Assembly (NCBI GenBank): GCA_007693855.1
Contig: RECU01000077.1
Span: 1-64,000 of the forward strand
Origin: Gammaproteobacteria bacterium
GTDB taxonomy: Bacteria; Pseudomonadota; Gammaproteobacteria; Steroidobacterales; PWYM01
DNA length: 64,000 bases
Reading direction: 5' to 3'
Part shown: positions 10,790 through 19,554 of the stretch, one piece after another
Layout of the letters: every line of letters starts with the position of its first letter
How positions within the stretch are numbered: position 1 is the first letter of the stretch
Notes under the pieces: model-generated
Database searches by the model: none
Seen by the model: the letters and a program-made list of their open reading frames with translations, nothing else
What the model was told of the DNA's origin: nothing
Position numbers and translations under genes: made by a program

Positions 10790-11239
10790 ATGCTCGTACG
10801 AGAAGTGATGACCACCGGAGTGCTGACGGCATTCCGGGACGACACGGTCCGTTCCGTGGTCGTGAAGATGTTGAGTCGGCACTGTGGTGCGATCCCTGTG
10901 GTCGAGCCCGATGGCACGCTGGTGGGACTGGCGGCCGTGCGTGACATCCTGCTCCCGTTGTATCCCAACTACGGGGACTACATTCATGACACTGTCCACG
11001 CGCGTGATTTCGTCGAGATGGAAGCGGGGTACGCGGCAGTCCTCGACAAGCGGGTGGAGGAGATCATGACCCGGAAGCCACTGTCAGTCTCTCCGGATGA
11101 GCCTGTCCTCGCGACGGCTTCGTACATGGGGTTGAGGCATTTCCGCAGGATTCCCGTGGTAGCGGACGGGAAGCTCGTCGGCATGGTGAGCATCGGCGAC
11201 ATCAACCGGGGCCTGTTCTTTGCTCAGGCGGAGCTCTAG
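10790..11239 (+). CDS. Tandem CBS-domain protein
   Basis: A 149-residue protein made only of two CBS domains, which bind adenosyl nucleotides as regulators. The first begins LVREVMTTGVLTAFRDDTVRS and closes GLAAVRDILLP; the second begins VEEIMTRKPLSVSPDEPVL and ends GMVSIGDINRGL. There is no fused enzyme or channel. It lies 160 bases downstream of the BetT-like gene. Some osmolyte transporters are gated by CBS domains, so it may modulate BetT, but this is inference from position. The M20-like gene follows within 5 bases. Confidence 0.85.
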   Translation: MLVREVMTTGVLTAFRDDTVRSVVVKMLSRHCGAIPVVEPDGTLVGLAAVRDILLPLYPNYGDYIHDTVHARDFVEMEAGYAAVLDKRVEEIMTRKPLSVSPDEPVLATASYMGLRHFRRIPVVADGKLVGMVSIGDINRGLFFAQAEL

Positions 11240-11243
11240 TTCT

Positions 11244-12578
11244 GTGTCCATCCGCGTGCGCCGGCCGGACGAGAGGGCTCGCGTGAGCCCCTTTGGCGGT
11301 CTGGCCGCGGGTCTTGGTGCCGCGCTCGCGCTCGCGCTGGCGCCGTCTGCATCGGCCGAGGCGTCTCCGGCACTCCTGCCCGAGCCCCTCCAGCCGTTGG
11401 CCGAGGCGCTGAGCGACCCGCGGATTCAGGTCGGGCTCGCGGGGCTTCGCGACACCAAGCCGGAGACGGTACGGCTCCTGAGCGATCTCGCGGCCATCGT
11501 CTCGCCCTCGGGCGAGGAGCGGGCGCGGGCCGAGCGGGTGGCGGAGGAGATGCGGCGAATGGGGCTCAGCGACGTGCGCGTGGACGCCAGCCCCAATGCC
11601 GTGGGGCGAATCCCCGGGCGCTCGGGGCGCGCGCTCGTATTCATCTCCACCCTCGACGACCTGGTGACCGTGGCGGAGCACCAGCGCGCGGCCGTCGGGC
11701 CTCCCAGGGTGGAGGGCGACCGACTGGTCGGACCGGGCACGAACACCTCCTCGATCACCGCGGCCATGCTCGCGGCTGCGAGAGCGCACCTGGCCACCGG
11801 AGTCACGCCGGAGCACGACCTGGTCTTTGCCGCCGTGGCCCAGGAAGAGACGGGGCTGCTGGGGATGCGAACGCTCTACGAGGCCTACCACGACCGGGCG
11901 GTGGCTTTCGTCGACATCCTGGGCGACGGGCGGAGCGTGAGCTACGGAGCGTTGGGGATTCATTGGTGGCGGGTCGAAGGCGAGGGGCCGCCTGGACATT
12001 CGCTCGGCGGCGGCTTGCCTAACGTGAACCACGGGCTTGCCCGTGCCGTCGACCGGATCTTCGAGCTGGCCGCGGAGGTGCAGGATCCGGCGACCGGCAC
12101 GGTGGTGAACGTCGCGATGCTCCGCAGCGGGGCGGTCTTCAACCACAAACCGGCGGAGGGCTGGTTCTCACTGGATCTCCGATCGCTGGAGGCCGGGATC
12201 ATCGCGGAGATGGAAGCCGCGGTAGCACGGATCCTCGAGTCGGCGGAAGCCGATACCGGGATCCGGCTGCGGATGGTGCCCTTTGAACTGACACCCGGTG
12301 GTCAGATCCCCGGGGCGCGCGGCTCCGGCCTCGTACGCAGTACGCAGGCGATCGCCCGGCATCTGGGGTTCGAGGCCGAACTCTCCAACGCCGGTGCCTC
12401 GAACATGAACGTTGCCCTGGCTGGGGGCACGCCCGCGATCGGGCTCGGCGGCCCGCGAGGTGGCGATCGGGGCCAGGCCACGGAGTGGGCGGATATTCCG
12501 GCGATGATGCGCGCCGCTGAACATGTGCTGCTGCTGGCGGTGATGATGGCGGGGGTAGGGGAGAGCAGGAGCGAGTAG
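11244..12578 (+). CDS. Exported M20-family peptidase homologue with degraded metal-binding residues
   Basis: A 444-residue protein with the M20/PepT-like two-domain layout. The GTG at 11244 sits 10 bases after GGAG; a GTG at 11283 is possible. The N-terminus has a hydrophobic segment ending in ASAEA, suggesting export. The catalytic Glu pair (AQEETGLLGM, residues 201-202) and the dimerisation-domain GHS remain. The first ligand motif, usually HxD, reads STLDDL (Thr136). The bridging Asp of GxGxxD is Thr in GPGTNT, and the C-terminal His motif reads RGQATEWAD. Loss of these ligands suggests a non-catalytic or altered enzyme. It directly follows the CBS gene. Confidence 0.72.
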   Translation: MSIRVRRPDERARVSPFGGLAAGLGAALALALAPSASAEASPALLPEPLQPLAEALSDPRIQVGLAGLRDTKPETVRLLSDLAAIVSPSGEERARAERVAEEMRRMGLSDVRVDASPNAVGRIPGRSGRALVFISTLDDLVTVAEHQRAAVGPPRVEGDRLVGPGTNTSSITAAMLAAARAHLATGVTPEHDLVFAAVAQEETGLLGMRTLYEAYHDRAVAFVDILGDGRSVSYGALGIHWWRVEGEGPPGHSLGGGLPNVNHGLARAVDRIFELAAEVQDPATGTVVNVAMLRSGAVFNHKPAEGWFSLDLRSLEAGIIAEMEAAVARILESAEADTGIRLRMVPFELTPGGQIPGARGSGLVRSTQAIARHLGFEAELSNAGASNMNVALAGGTPAIGLGGPRGGDRGQATEWADIPAMMRAAEHVLLLAVMMAGVGESRSE

Positions 12579-12763
12579 GCTTCGCGAACCACGACCAGGC
12601 GTAGCTGATCCACCGCGTTGCCGCGTCCCGACCGCCTGTCGGTACCCTGTCCCAGCCTTTCGGCCGGCTGCGCGGGCATGGGCTGCACTGGGGATGTCGC
12701 TTCTGAGATACTCTCGCGCGGGTGGGTCCGGCCCACCGACCAACAACACTCAGGGGAGCGCAG

Positions 12764-14077
12764 ATGACTGACCAGTACGGGCCGCGCATGGCCGAGATGA
12801 TCCGCGGCTGGCGGGTGCTGCTGTCGTCGTTCCTCGGTGTGGCCTGTGGCGCGTCTCCGCTGCCGATCTACACGATTGGGGTGTTCGCGGTGCCACTGGC
12901 GGCGACTTTCGGTTGGGGGCGTGGCGACGTCATGCTGGCCACGCTACCGCTCACGATCGGCACGATCCTGACCGTGCCGCTGATCGGTGCACTCACCGAC
13001 CGCATCGGCGTAAAGCCCGTCGCAATGGGGGCGCTCGTCGGCCTGAGCCTGTCGTTCTGCGCGCTCGCGTTCACGCCAGACTCGCTATGGGTGTTCTACG
13101 CCCTGTGGCTGCTCGTCGGCCTGGTGAGTGCAGGCTCGACACCGGTGACCTGGACACGCGCAATCGTCGCGTGGTTTTTCATGAGCCGCGGCATGGCGCT
13201 GGCACTGATCCTGATCGGTACCGGTGTTGCCGGCTTTTTCCTGCCCATCTATGCCTCATGGCTGATCGAGACGTTTGGCTGGCGCCAGGGGTTCATCGGC
13301 GTGGGTCTGTTGCCGGTGGTCATTGCGCTGCCTGTCGTGTGGCTGCTGTTCCAGGATTCACCACGTACCGCTGCCGCGTCCGCCGCCAACCGCGCTGCGC
13401 GTCAAATGGCGTCGCCGAGTGCGCAGCCCGCGACGATTACCGATGCCGCACCGCTGCCGCCGGAGCAGGATGGCCTGTCACTGCGTGAAGCGATGCGTGG
13501 ATACCGCTTCTGGCTGCTCGTGATCGTGATCCTGCTGGTGACCGTGCAGACCAGCGGTGCACTTACCAACCTGTTTCCGCTGCTGCAGGACCGCGGGTTT
13601 GCCGCGCGCGATGCGGCGACCATCGCCGGAACGATCGGCATCAGCGTGATCGTCGGGCGGCTGATGACCGGTTACCTGATCGATCGTTTCTGGGCGCCGG
13701 GCGTCGCGCTGCCGCTGCTTGCACTGCCGGCGGTCGCATGCCTCATTCTGGTCATGCCCGAAATCCCGATGCCGCTCGCCTACGCCGCGGCATTCATGAT
13801 CGGGCTCGCCGCCGGTGCCGAGACCGACGTATTTGCCTATGTGGCTGCCCGCTACTTCGGACTCAAGCATTACGGGCGCATTTATGGCGTGTTTTACGCA
13901 GTGTTCGCCTTTGCCGCCGGTTTTTCACCTTTCGTCTTCGGCCGCGTATTCGATGTGACCGGCAGCTACAACCTGGTGCTGTACGCGTCGGCGATCATGG
14001 TCGTGATCGGCGCGATTCTGCTGTTGTCGCTGGGGCGGTACCCGCCACGCTTCGCGGTGACCAGCAGCGGCCGCTGA
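12764..14077 (+). CDS. Major facilitator superfamily transporter
   Basis: A 437-residue inner-membrane carrier with about twelve hydrophobic helices in two halves separated by a polar Ala/Pro-rich loop near residues 205-240. The MFS loop 2-3 motif is present as GALTDRIGVKPV and its second-half counterpart as GYLIDRFWAP. The arrangement and N-terminus (GWRVLLSSFLGVACGASPL) resemble monocarboxylate/oxalate-formate type carriers, but the substrate is not evident. The ATG at 12764 follows CAGGGGAGCGC, a good ribosome-binding site. The preceding 185 bases are non-coding with no clear signal. Confidence 0.85.
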   Translation: MTDQYGPRMAEMIRGWRVLLSSFLGVACGASPLPIYTIGVFAVPLAATFGWGRGDVMLATLPLTIGTILTVPLIGALTDRIGVKPVAMGALVGLSLSFCALAFTPDSLWVFYALWLLVGLVSAGSTPVTWTRAIVAWFFMSRGMALALILIGTGVAGFFLPIYASWLIETFGWRQGFIGVGLLPVVIALPVVWLLFQDSPRTAAASAANRAARQMASPSAQPATITDAAPLPPEQDGLSLREAMRGYRFWLLVIVILLVTVQTSGALTNLFPLLQDRGFAARDAATIAGTIGISVIVGRLMTGYLIDRFWAPGVALPLLALPAVACLILVMPEIPMPLAYAAAFMIGLAAGAETDVFAYVAARYFGLKHYGRIYGVFYAVFAFAAGFSPFVFGRVFDVTGSYNLVLYASAIMVVIGAILLLSLGRYPPRFAVTSSGR

Positions 14078-14109
14078 CGCCTGATAACGGGCGGGGTGAG
14101 GGCGCTGGA

Positions 14110-14129
14110 CGCGCCCCCCGGGGGGCGCG
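14110..14129. terminator. Perfect 20-bp GC palindrome between convergent genes
   Basis: A 10-bp inverted repeat, CGCGCCCCCC followed directly by GGGGGGCGCG, lies between the stops of the rightward MFS gene (14077) and the leftward folE (14132). Position suggests a bidirectional stem terminator. There is no U-tract on either side and no spacer loop, so the RNA hairpin would lose its innermost pairs; this lowers confidence in intrinsic termination. Confidence 0.45.
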
Positions 14130-14131
14130 GC

Positions 14132-14809
14132 TCAGCGGAGGAATTCAGCGCGCGTGCGTGCGTCGGCCTTGAAGACCCCACCGAGCGACGTGGTGCGGGT
14201 ACGTGAATTGCTGTCCATGACACCGCGTGACTTGACGCAGTAGTGCACCGCATTGATGGTCACCGCCACATCCTCGGTGGCCAGCAAGGTCTGCAGTGCC
14301 ACCAGCACCTGCTGGGTCAGCCGCTCCTGCACCTGGGGCCGCTGCGAGAAGAAGCGCACGATGCGGTTGATCTTGGACAGGCCGATGACCTTGTCCTGCG
14401 GGATGTAGGCCACCCGGGCCGTACCGTCGATGGTGACGAAGTGGTGTTCACAGGTGCTGACCACGTCGATGTCGTCCACCTGCACCATCTCCTCCACCTG
14501 CATCTTGTTGGCAATCACCGAGATCTTCGGAAAGCGCGCGTAATCCAGTCCAGAGAAGATTTCGTCGACGTACATCCTGGCAATGCGATGCGGGGTTTCG
14601 CAGAGGCTGTCATCGTTGAGATCCAGGCCCAGGGTCTTGGCGATGTCGGTGAAGGACTGGGTGATGCGGCGACATTTCTCGTCGCGGCTCAATCCGTTAT
14701 GCACGAGCGGGGTCTCCAGCCCACGTTCAAGCAGGGCGTTACGGACCAGGGCGGCCTCGGGGGAAATGGCAGTGGTAAAGGGGAGGCTGTGGGCCAGGGC
14801 ATTGTCCAT
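14132..14809 (-). CDS. folE: GTP cyclohydrolase I
   Basis: This enzyme converts GTP to 7,8-dihydroneopterin triphosphate, the first step of folate and tetrahydrobiopterin synthesis. At 225 residues it fits the family. Zinc ligands are in [12 protein letters not shown] (Cys and His) and HYCVKSRGV (Cys). Also visible are [17 protein letters not shown] and the closing [20 protein letters not shown] precedes the ATG. It lies 105 bases downstream of purU on the same strand, linking two folate/one-carbon enzymes. The gap between them shows no clear signal. Confidence 0.97.
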   Translation of the reverse strand: MDNALAHSLPFTTAISPEAALVRNALLERGLETPLVHNGLSRDEKCRRITQSFTDIAKTLGLDLNDDSLCETPHRIARMYVDEIFSGLDYARFPKISVIANKMQVEEMVQVDDIDVVSTCEHHFVTIDGTARVAYIPQDKVIGLSKINRIVRFFSQRPQVQERLTQQVLVALQTLLATEDVAVTINAVHYCVKSRGVMDSNSRTRTTSLGGVFKADARTRAEFLR

Positions 14810-14914
14810 GAGATCTCTCCAACGTGGTTTCGGATCACTTCGCCCGAGCCTGTGATGTGGATTCGCGCAGAACCCAATCCGGCCACTCGTGCTGGTAAAG
14901 CGCCAGTAGCAAGC

Positions 14915-15775
14915 TCATGGGAAGACGACGGTACGATTGCCGTTCAGCAGCACGCGTCGCTGGACATGTGCACGCACGGCGCGCGCGAGCACCATGCGCT
15001 CGATGTCGCGGCCGCGCTCCACCAGCGCATCCGCGTCCAGCGTGTGATCCACGCGCGTGACATCCTGCTCGATGATCGGGCCCTCGTCGAGTTGCGGCGT
15101 GACGTAGTGGGCGGTGGCACCGATCAGCTTGACGCCGTGAGCATAGGCCTGGTGGTACGGGCGCGCACCCTTGAAGCTCGGCAGAAAGGAATGGTGGATG
15201 TTGATGCAGCGCCCGGCGAGCTGGCGGCACAGGCCATCGGAGAGGATCTGCATATAACGGGCGAGGACGACGAGCTCGGCAGCGTATTCGCCGATCAGAC
15301 GCAACAATGCGGCTTCCTGATCCTCGCGGGTCTCGGCGCTCACCGGCAGGTGATGGAAGGGAATGTCATAGCCGGCCACCAGCCGGTAGCTGTCGCGATG
15401 ATTGGAGATCACCGCCACCGGGGTCATCGGCAGGCTGCCGTTACCGTAGCGATAGAGCAGCTCTCGCAGGCAGTGATCCTGGCGCGACACCATGATCAGC
15501 GTCCGCGGCCGATGCGCGTCGGCGACGATTTTCCAGTCCATCGCGAAGCTGTCGGCCACCGGCTGGAAGGCCTGCGCCGCAGCGTCGCCTGACGCGGTGT
15601 CGCCCGCGCTGAAGTGCACGCGCATGAAGAACTGCCCGGAATCCGGATCGCCGAACTGGGCGGAGTCCAGGATGTTGCAGCCGCGCTCGGCCAGAAAACC
15701 GGATACCGCGTGGACGATGCCGACGCGGTCCGGGCAGGACAGGGTCAGGATATGGCCATGGGTGAGGGCGGTCAT
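14915..15775 (-). CDS. purU: Formyltetrahydrofolate deformylase
   Basis: This enzyme hydrolyses 10-formyl-THF to formate and THF, balancing one-carbon pools. The 286-residue protein has the two expected parts: an N-terminal ACT regulatory domain (SCPDRVGIVHAVSGFLAERG) and a C-terminal formyltransferase-fold domain. The catalytic triad elements are Asn in ISNHRDSY, His in NIHHSFLPSFKGA and Asp in LDEGPIIEQDV. The full length and intact ACT domain separate it from glycinamide ribonucleotide formyltransferase. It is probably co-transcribed with folE. Confidence 0.95.
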   Translation of the reverse strand: MTALTHGHILTLSCPDRVGIVHAVSGFLAERGCNILDSAQFGDPDSGQFFMRVHFSAGDTASGDAAAQAFQPVADSFAMDWKIVADAHRPRTLIMVSRQDHCLRELLYRYGNGSLPMTPVAVISNHRDSYRLVAGYDIPFHHLPVSAETREDQEAALLRLIGEYAAELVVLARYMQILSDGLCRQLAGRCINIHHSFLPSFKGARPYHQAYAHGVKLIGATAHYVTPQLDEGPIIEQDVTRVDHTLDADALVERGRDIERMVLARAVRAHVQRRVLLNGNRTVVFP

Positions 15776-16032
15776 GCAGGCTGAACTCGGTCTCGGGCGC
15801 CTCGGCGCGGGAACGGCATGATACCTGTCGCGCCTGACAGGGAGTGCCTGATGACTTCACAGAGTTCAGTGGGTGAGTCGTCTGGTCTCGATCCGCGGAG
15901 ACGTCGGCCTCCGTAGAATCCGTGATGCAGCTCTCGGCAGTTTTTCACGATAATCAGCCATGCGGGTTTCAGCATTGCGCGGGGTACGGCGGATGAGTTC
16001 AGGGCACGGGATCCCGAAGACTGCCGAGCCGC

Positions 16033-16983
16033 ATGGCCGCTCCTGAGCCCGGCCCTGTCTACGTGGTCGGCCATAAGCGGCCAGACACCGATTCCATTTG
16101 TTCCGCGATTGGCTACGCATCACTCCGGCAGGCCCTGGGTGATGGGCACGTATTACCGGCACGTGCCGGGGCGCTGAATCCGGAGTCCCGCTGGGTACTC
16201 GAGCGCTTCGGCCTGACGGAGCCCGAACTGCTGGCACGGGCCACCGGCCTGCGGCTGATCCTGGTCGATCACAACGAAGTTGCCCAGGCGCTGGATGACA
16301 TCGAGCATGCCGAGATCCTGGAGGTCTGGGAGCATCACCGCATCGGTGACCTGCATACCGCACGGCCGATCCTGTTCCACTGCGAGCCCGTCGGTGCCAC
16401 CGCGACGCTGATCGCCGAGCAGTACCTCCTGCACGAGATCCCGATTCCCGCGTCGATCGCCGGCGGCCTGTTGTCGGCCATCCTGTCGGACACGCTGCTG
16501 CTTGCCTCGCCGACGACCTGCGACAAGGACCGGCGCATGGCCACGCGACTCGCGGCGCTGGCGGGTGTCGGGATCGACGAGCTGGGCGCCGGGTTGATGG
16601 CTGCGCGTGGCTGCGTGGCATCGCTGCCGACGGCCGAGCTGTTCGAGTCGGACTGCAAGCACTTCGACTTTGCCGGGAAGCAGGTCGGTATTGCACAGGT
16701 CGAGGTGCCTGATGCGAGCGCGTTGCTGGAGCGGCGCGAGGCGCTCGTGGCCGAGCTCGAGGCACAGTGCCAGGCGGCTGGGCTTGACCTGATGGTGCTG
16801 ATGGTCACCGACATCGGCCGACGCGGCAGTCATTTCTGGGCTGCGGGGCCTGTGCGCGAACAGCTTGCTCGTGTCCTTGGGAGTGCGGTGGACCCGGTGC
16901 AGGGTCTCTGGGCGGAGGGGTGGATGTCACGCAAGAAGCAATTGGTGCCGGCACTCGAGGCCGCGATCTCCGGAGACGGCTAG
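16033..16983 (+). CDS. ppaC: Manganese-dependent inorganic pyrophosphatase (family II, DHH superfamily)
   Basis: A 316-residue pyrophosphatase that drives biosynthesis by hydrolysing PPi. Family II motifs appear in order: VVGHKRPDTDSICSAIGYA, LVDHNEVAQALDDIEHAEI, EVWEHHRIGD, CEPVGATATLIAEQY, SDTLLLASPTTCDKD, and the C-terminal substrate motif SRKKQLVP. One oddity is that the superfamily signature DHH reads EHH; both histidines stay and only the Asp is replaced by Glu. No CBS domains are inserted, so it should not be nucleotide-regulated. The 257 bases upstream, shared with divergent purU, hold no gene that I can see. Confidence 0.93.
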   Translation: MAAPEPGPVYVVGHKRPDTDSICSAIGYASLRQALGDGHVLPARAGALNPESRWVLERFGLTEPELLARATGLRLILVDHNEVAQALDDIEHAEILEVWEHHRIGDLHTARPILFHCEPVGATATLIAEQYLLHEIPIPASIAGGLLSAILSDTLLLASPTTCDKDRRMATRLAALAGVGIDELGAGLMAARGCVASLPTAELFESDCKHFDFAGKQVGIAQVEVPDASALLERREALVAELEAQCQAAGLDLMVLMVTDIGRRGSHFWAAGPVREQLARVLGSAVDPVQGLWAEGWMSRKKQLVPALEAAISGDG

Positions 16984-17016
16984 CCGTGTCCAAGGAAGTC
17001 GCTCTCCAATGCTTCG

Positions 17017-17046
17017 CATAATATATATTATGTTAAATTATAATAC
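17017..17046 (+). promoter_or_regulatory. AT-rich palindrome and probable promoter upstream of the c-di-GMP gene
   Basis: In otherwise GC-rich sequence this 30-base island holds a perfect 16-bp palindrome, CATAATATATATTATG at 17017-17032, and a consensus -10 hexamer TATAAT at 17039-17044. No good -35 is seen at the right spacing, so transcription may be activator-dependent, with the palindrome as operator. The assignment rests on composition and symmetry only. Confidence 0.45.
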
Positions 17047-17072
17047 AGTTGGCGCTGTCCTCGGTGCGTCTG

Positions 17073-17090
17073 AGGGTGTGCTGACACCCT
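17073..17090 (+). promoter_or_regulatory. Stem-loop in the leader of the c-di-GMP gene
   Basis: A perfect 7-bp stem, AGGGTGT with ACACCCT, closes the 4-base loop GCTG directly before an in-frame ATG at 17092. In the RNA it would sequester the only GAGGG for that ATG, which fits either translational control or use of the downstream ATG at 17200. It is not a recognisable c-di-GMP riboswitch. Confidence 0.35.
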
Positions 17091-17199
17091 GATGAGACCT
17101 GGATCACTGCATGACCGCCCGGACTTCTGGAATCATCGGGCGCATGTTGATGTCGTACATCTTGTGTCTAAGGTGTACCCGGCAGCTCTGGACGACCGC

Positions 17200-19506
17200 A
17201 TGACCAACTCTCAGGAATTCGTGCCCACTGATCGAGCACGATTTGATGCGTCGCTCGACTGCTACGCGAGCCTGTTGCGCATGCTGCTGCCGCGCGTTTC
17301 CGCTATCTGCCTGTACGATCCAGCCGGCGAGACACTCTGGGCCAGCGCCGAGGGCCTCGATACCACGGAGATCGATACCTTGGTCAGCGAGCGTCTGCAG
17401 GCGGACGTCGGCGAGGACGCTTGCCTGGCGGAAGGCTGCCGGATGGATTTTCCGAGTGGCGATGCGGTGTATCTGGCAGGACTGTACGCCGCTGAGGAGG
17501 ATCGCCTCGGCGTGCTCGCCGTGTCCGTACCCGCAACCGCTGGCCAGCATCGGCCCTGGTCCCTGGTGCAGGGGCTGATCCAGCCTGTGCTGCAATGCCT
17601 GGTCCGTGACCTCGGTTTTCAGCGGACACTGGCGTTGCAGGGTGATTCGGCGGGCGCGTCCGGGAGCACGGTTGCCGAAAGGGCTGCGGACGATTCGCTC
17701 GATGCGGAGCGGGATCTGGAGCTGCTTGCGAGACTTGGCGAGGAAGACCCGACCTACGACGATCCCGCCGGAGCGCTGGGTCGTCTCGTGGAGCGTTGCC
17801 GTGAGCACTTTGATGTGGACGTGTGCGCGCTGCTGGTACCAGGGCGCAATCTGCGCATCCTCCGTCCGGCGCCTGACGCGGTCATGGCGGGGCCGGAATT
17901 ACTGGCGAAAACCCAGCGTAATCTCCTGGCCATGGCGCAACTTCACGGGCGACCGTTCATCGCCAACCGGCTGCCGCGCGGTCAGGATGGCAGCGGAACC
18001 CAACCGCAGTTGCCGTTTCGCATCATGTCATGTCCTATCCATGACCGTTCCGGTCAGGTTGAAGGCGTGCTTGCCCTGTTCGGTGCGCCGGATGGGCCTG
18101 AGTTCGCAGATCGGCAGAGTCGTGTGTTGTCGCTGGTCGCGCGCCGCGCGGGCGCATTGCTTCACGCCGGGCACGACGAGCTGACCGGTGGGCTTACCCT
18201 GACGCCGTTCCGGCGACTGGTGCGGGAGACGGCTCAGCGGGAAGGCCCTCACAGCGTGCTGTTCATCAACGTCGATCGCATGCATGTGGTCAATGACCGC
18301 TTTGGTCTCGAGGCGGGCGATGAGATGCTCGTGCGTGTCGCCGACCTCGCCCGCGATGTGCTTGGCGACGATGGCGCACTGTGCCGACTGCCAGGCGATC
18401 AGTTCGCCATTCTGCTGCCCAGCCATGATCTCGAGCAGGCCCGTGTTGCTGCGGAGCGGTTGCTGGGCAGCGTGGCGCAGCTCGGTTACCTGCGTGAAGG
18501 CCAGTCGATTCAGATGTCCTTGAGTATTGGTGCCGCCCTCGTGCCTCTGAGCCAGGAACCTGGCGAGGAAGTGCTGGCGGCGGCCGAAGTCGCGTGCCGT
18601 ATGGCCAAGGATCACGGTCGCGGACGGGTCGAGTGTTACCAGGAGGATGACCAGAGCATCATTCGCCGGCATACCGACATCACCATGCTCGGTCAGCTCC
18701 ACCAGGCGCTCAACGACAACGAGTTCGTGCTGCATGCCCAGCCGCTGCAATGCCTGCGCTCAGGTCGGCTGCAGGGGTTCGAGATTCTGGTTCGGCTGCG
18801 AGACGGCGACGGGACGATTCTGGCGCCGGACCGTTTTCTCTCGGCGGCCCAGCGTTACGGGCTGATGCCGGCGCTCGACCGCTGGGTCCTCGAGAACACG
18901 CTGACGGCGCTGGCACCGTGCGCCCAGGACCTCGACAGGCATGACCTGCAGGTGTTCATCAACCTTTCCGGACAGTCACTGGGTGACCAGGGGTTTGCGG
19001 ACTTTCTTCTCCAGCGCGTGGGCGACGGGCGCGTGCCCCCTGCCCGGCTGTGCTTTGAAATCACCGAAAGCGCGGCGATCGCCAGACTCTCCCACGCGCG
19101 TGACCTCATCGAGCGTGCGCGGGTGCTGGGTGCGCAGTTCGCGCTGGATGACTTCGGGACCGGCCTGAGTTCCTTCGCCTATCTGCATGCTCTGCCCGTC
19201 AGCATCGTCAAGATAGACGGCGGCTTCGTACGCGATATCAACGAGAATCGTGCGAGCAGCTCGATGGTGACGGCGATCGTGCAGGTCGCACGTGGGTTGC
19301 AGTTGCAGACCGTCGCGGAGTATGTGGAGAGTGATCTGCTGCGACGCCGCGTCGCGTCGCTGGGCGTGGATTTTGCCCAGGGCTTTCATATCGGCCGGCC
19401 GGTTCCTTTGGAACGCATGTTGCGGGCGCTGGCCGCCCGCAGACCTGCAGCAGCTCGCGCTGACGGAGCCGGCGCGGGCCAGCAGGCCGCCGTGGCCGGC
19501 GTCTGA
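17200..19506 (+). CDS. GAF-GGDEF-EAL protein, probable c-di-GMP phosphodiesterase
   Basis: A 768-residue cytoplasmic signalling protein. Residues 1-145 and 170-325 look like GAF-type sensory domains. A GGDEF domain follows (about 326-485) whose active site reads LPGDQF at 397-402, so cyclase activity is unlikely. The EAL domain (about 495-745) keeps its key residues: Glu in FEILVRL, Asn in FINLSGQSL, Glu in FEITES, the Asp pair in DDFGTG (650-655), Lys671 and the QGF near 727. It should hydrolyse c-di-GMP. The start is uncertain; 17200 is preferred, but an ATG at 17092 extends it by 36 residues without domain character. It converges on the aspartoacylase-rimK-rimB genes. Confidence 0.88.
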   Translation: MTNSQEFVPTDRARFDASLDCYASLLRMLLPRVSAICLYDPAGETLWASAEGLDTTEIDTLVSERLQADVGEDACLAEGCRMDFPSGDAVYLAGLYAAEEDRLGVLAVSVPATAGQHRPWSLVQGLIQPVLQCLVRDLGFQRTLALQGDSAGASGSTVAERAADDSLDAERDLELLARLGEEDPTYDDPAGALGRLVERCREHFDVDVCALLVPGRNLRILRPAPDAVMAGPELLAKTQRNLLAMAQLHGRPFIANRLPRGQDGSGTQPQLPFRIMSCPIHDRSGQVEGVLALFGAPDGPEFADRQSRVLSLVARRAGALLHAGHDELTGGLTLTPFRRLVRETAQREGPHSVLFINVDRMHVVNDRFGLEAGDEMLVRVADLARDVLGDDGALCRLPGDQFAILLPSHDLEQARVAAERLLGSVAQLGYLREGQSIQMSLSIGAALVPLSQEPGEEVLAAAEVACRMAKDHGRGRVECYQEDDQSIIRRHTDITMLGQLHQALNDNEFVLHAQPLQCLRSGRLQGFEILVRLRDGDGTILAPDRFLSAAQRYGLMPALDRWVLENTLTALAPCAQDLDRHDLQVFINLSGQSLGDQGFADFLLQRVGDGRVPPARLCFEITESAAIARLSHARDLIERARVLGAQFALDDFGTGLSSFAYLHALPVSIVKIDGGFVRDINENRASSSMVTAIVQVARGLQLQTVAEYVESDLLRRRVASLGVDFAQGFHIGRPVPLERMLRALAARRPAAARADGAGAGQQAAVAGV

Positions 19507-19554
19507 GCCCGCGCTCGGGTTGGCAGCTGATTGGCGCTGCGTGGCGTCCTCGGC

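Noticed and set aside
15776-16032. A small gene in the 257-base gap between purU and the pyrophosphatase
   Set aside because: Short frames exist but have no ribosome-binding site, motif or sensible composition; I see only a divergent intergenic region.
17047-17199. c-di-GMP riboswitch in the leader of the EAL gene
   Set aside because: Only one small hairpin is present; the two-helix GEMM architecture with its conserved bases is not seen.
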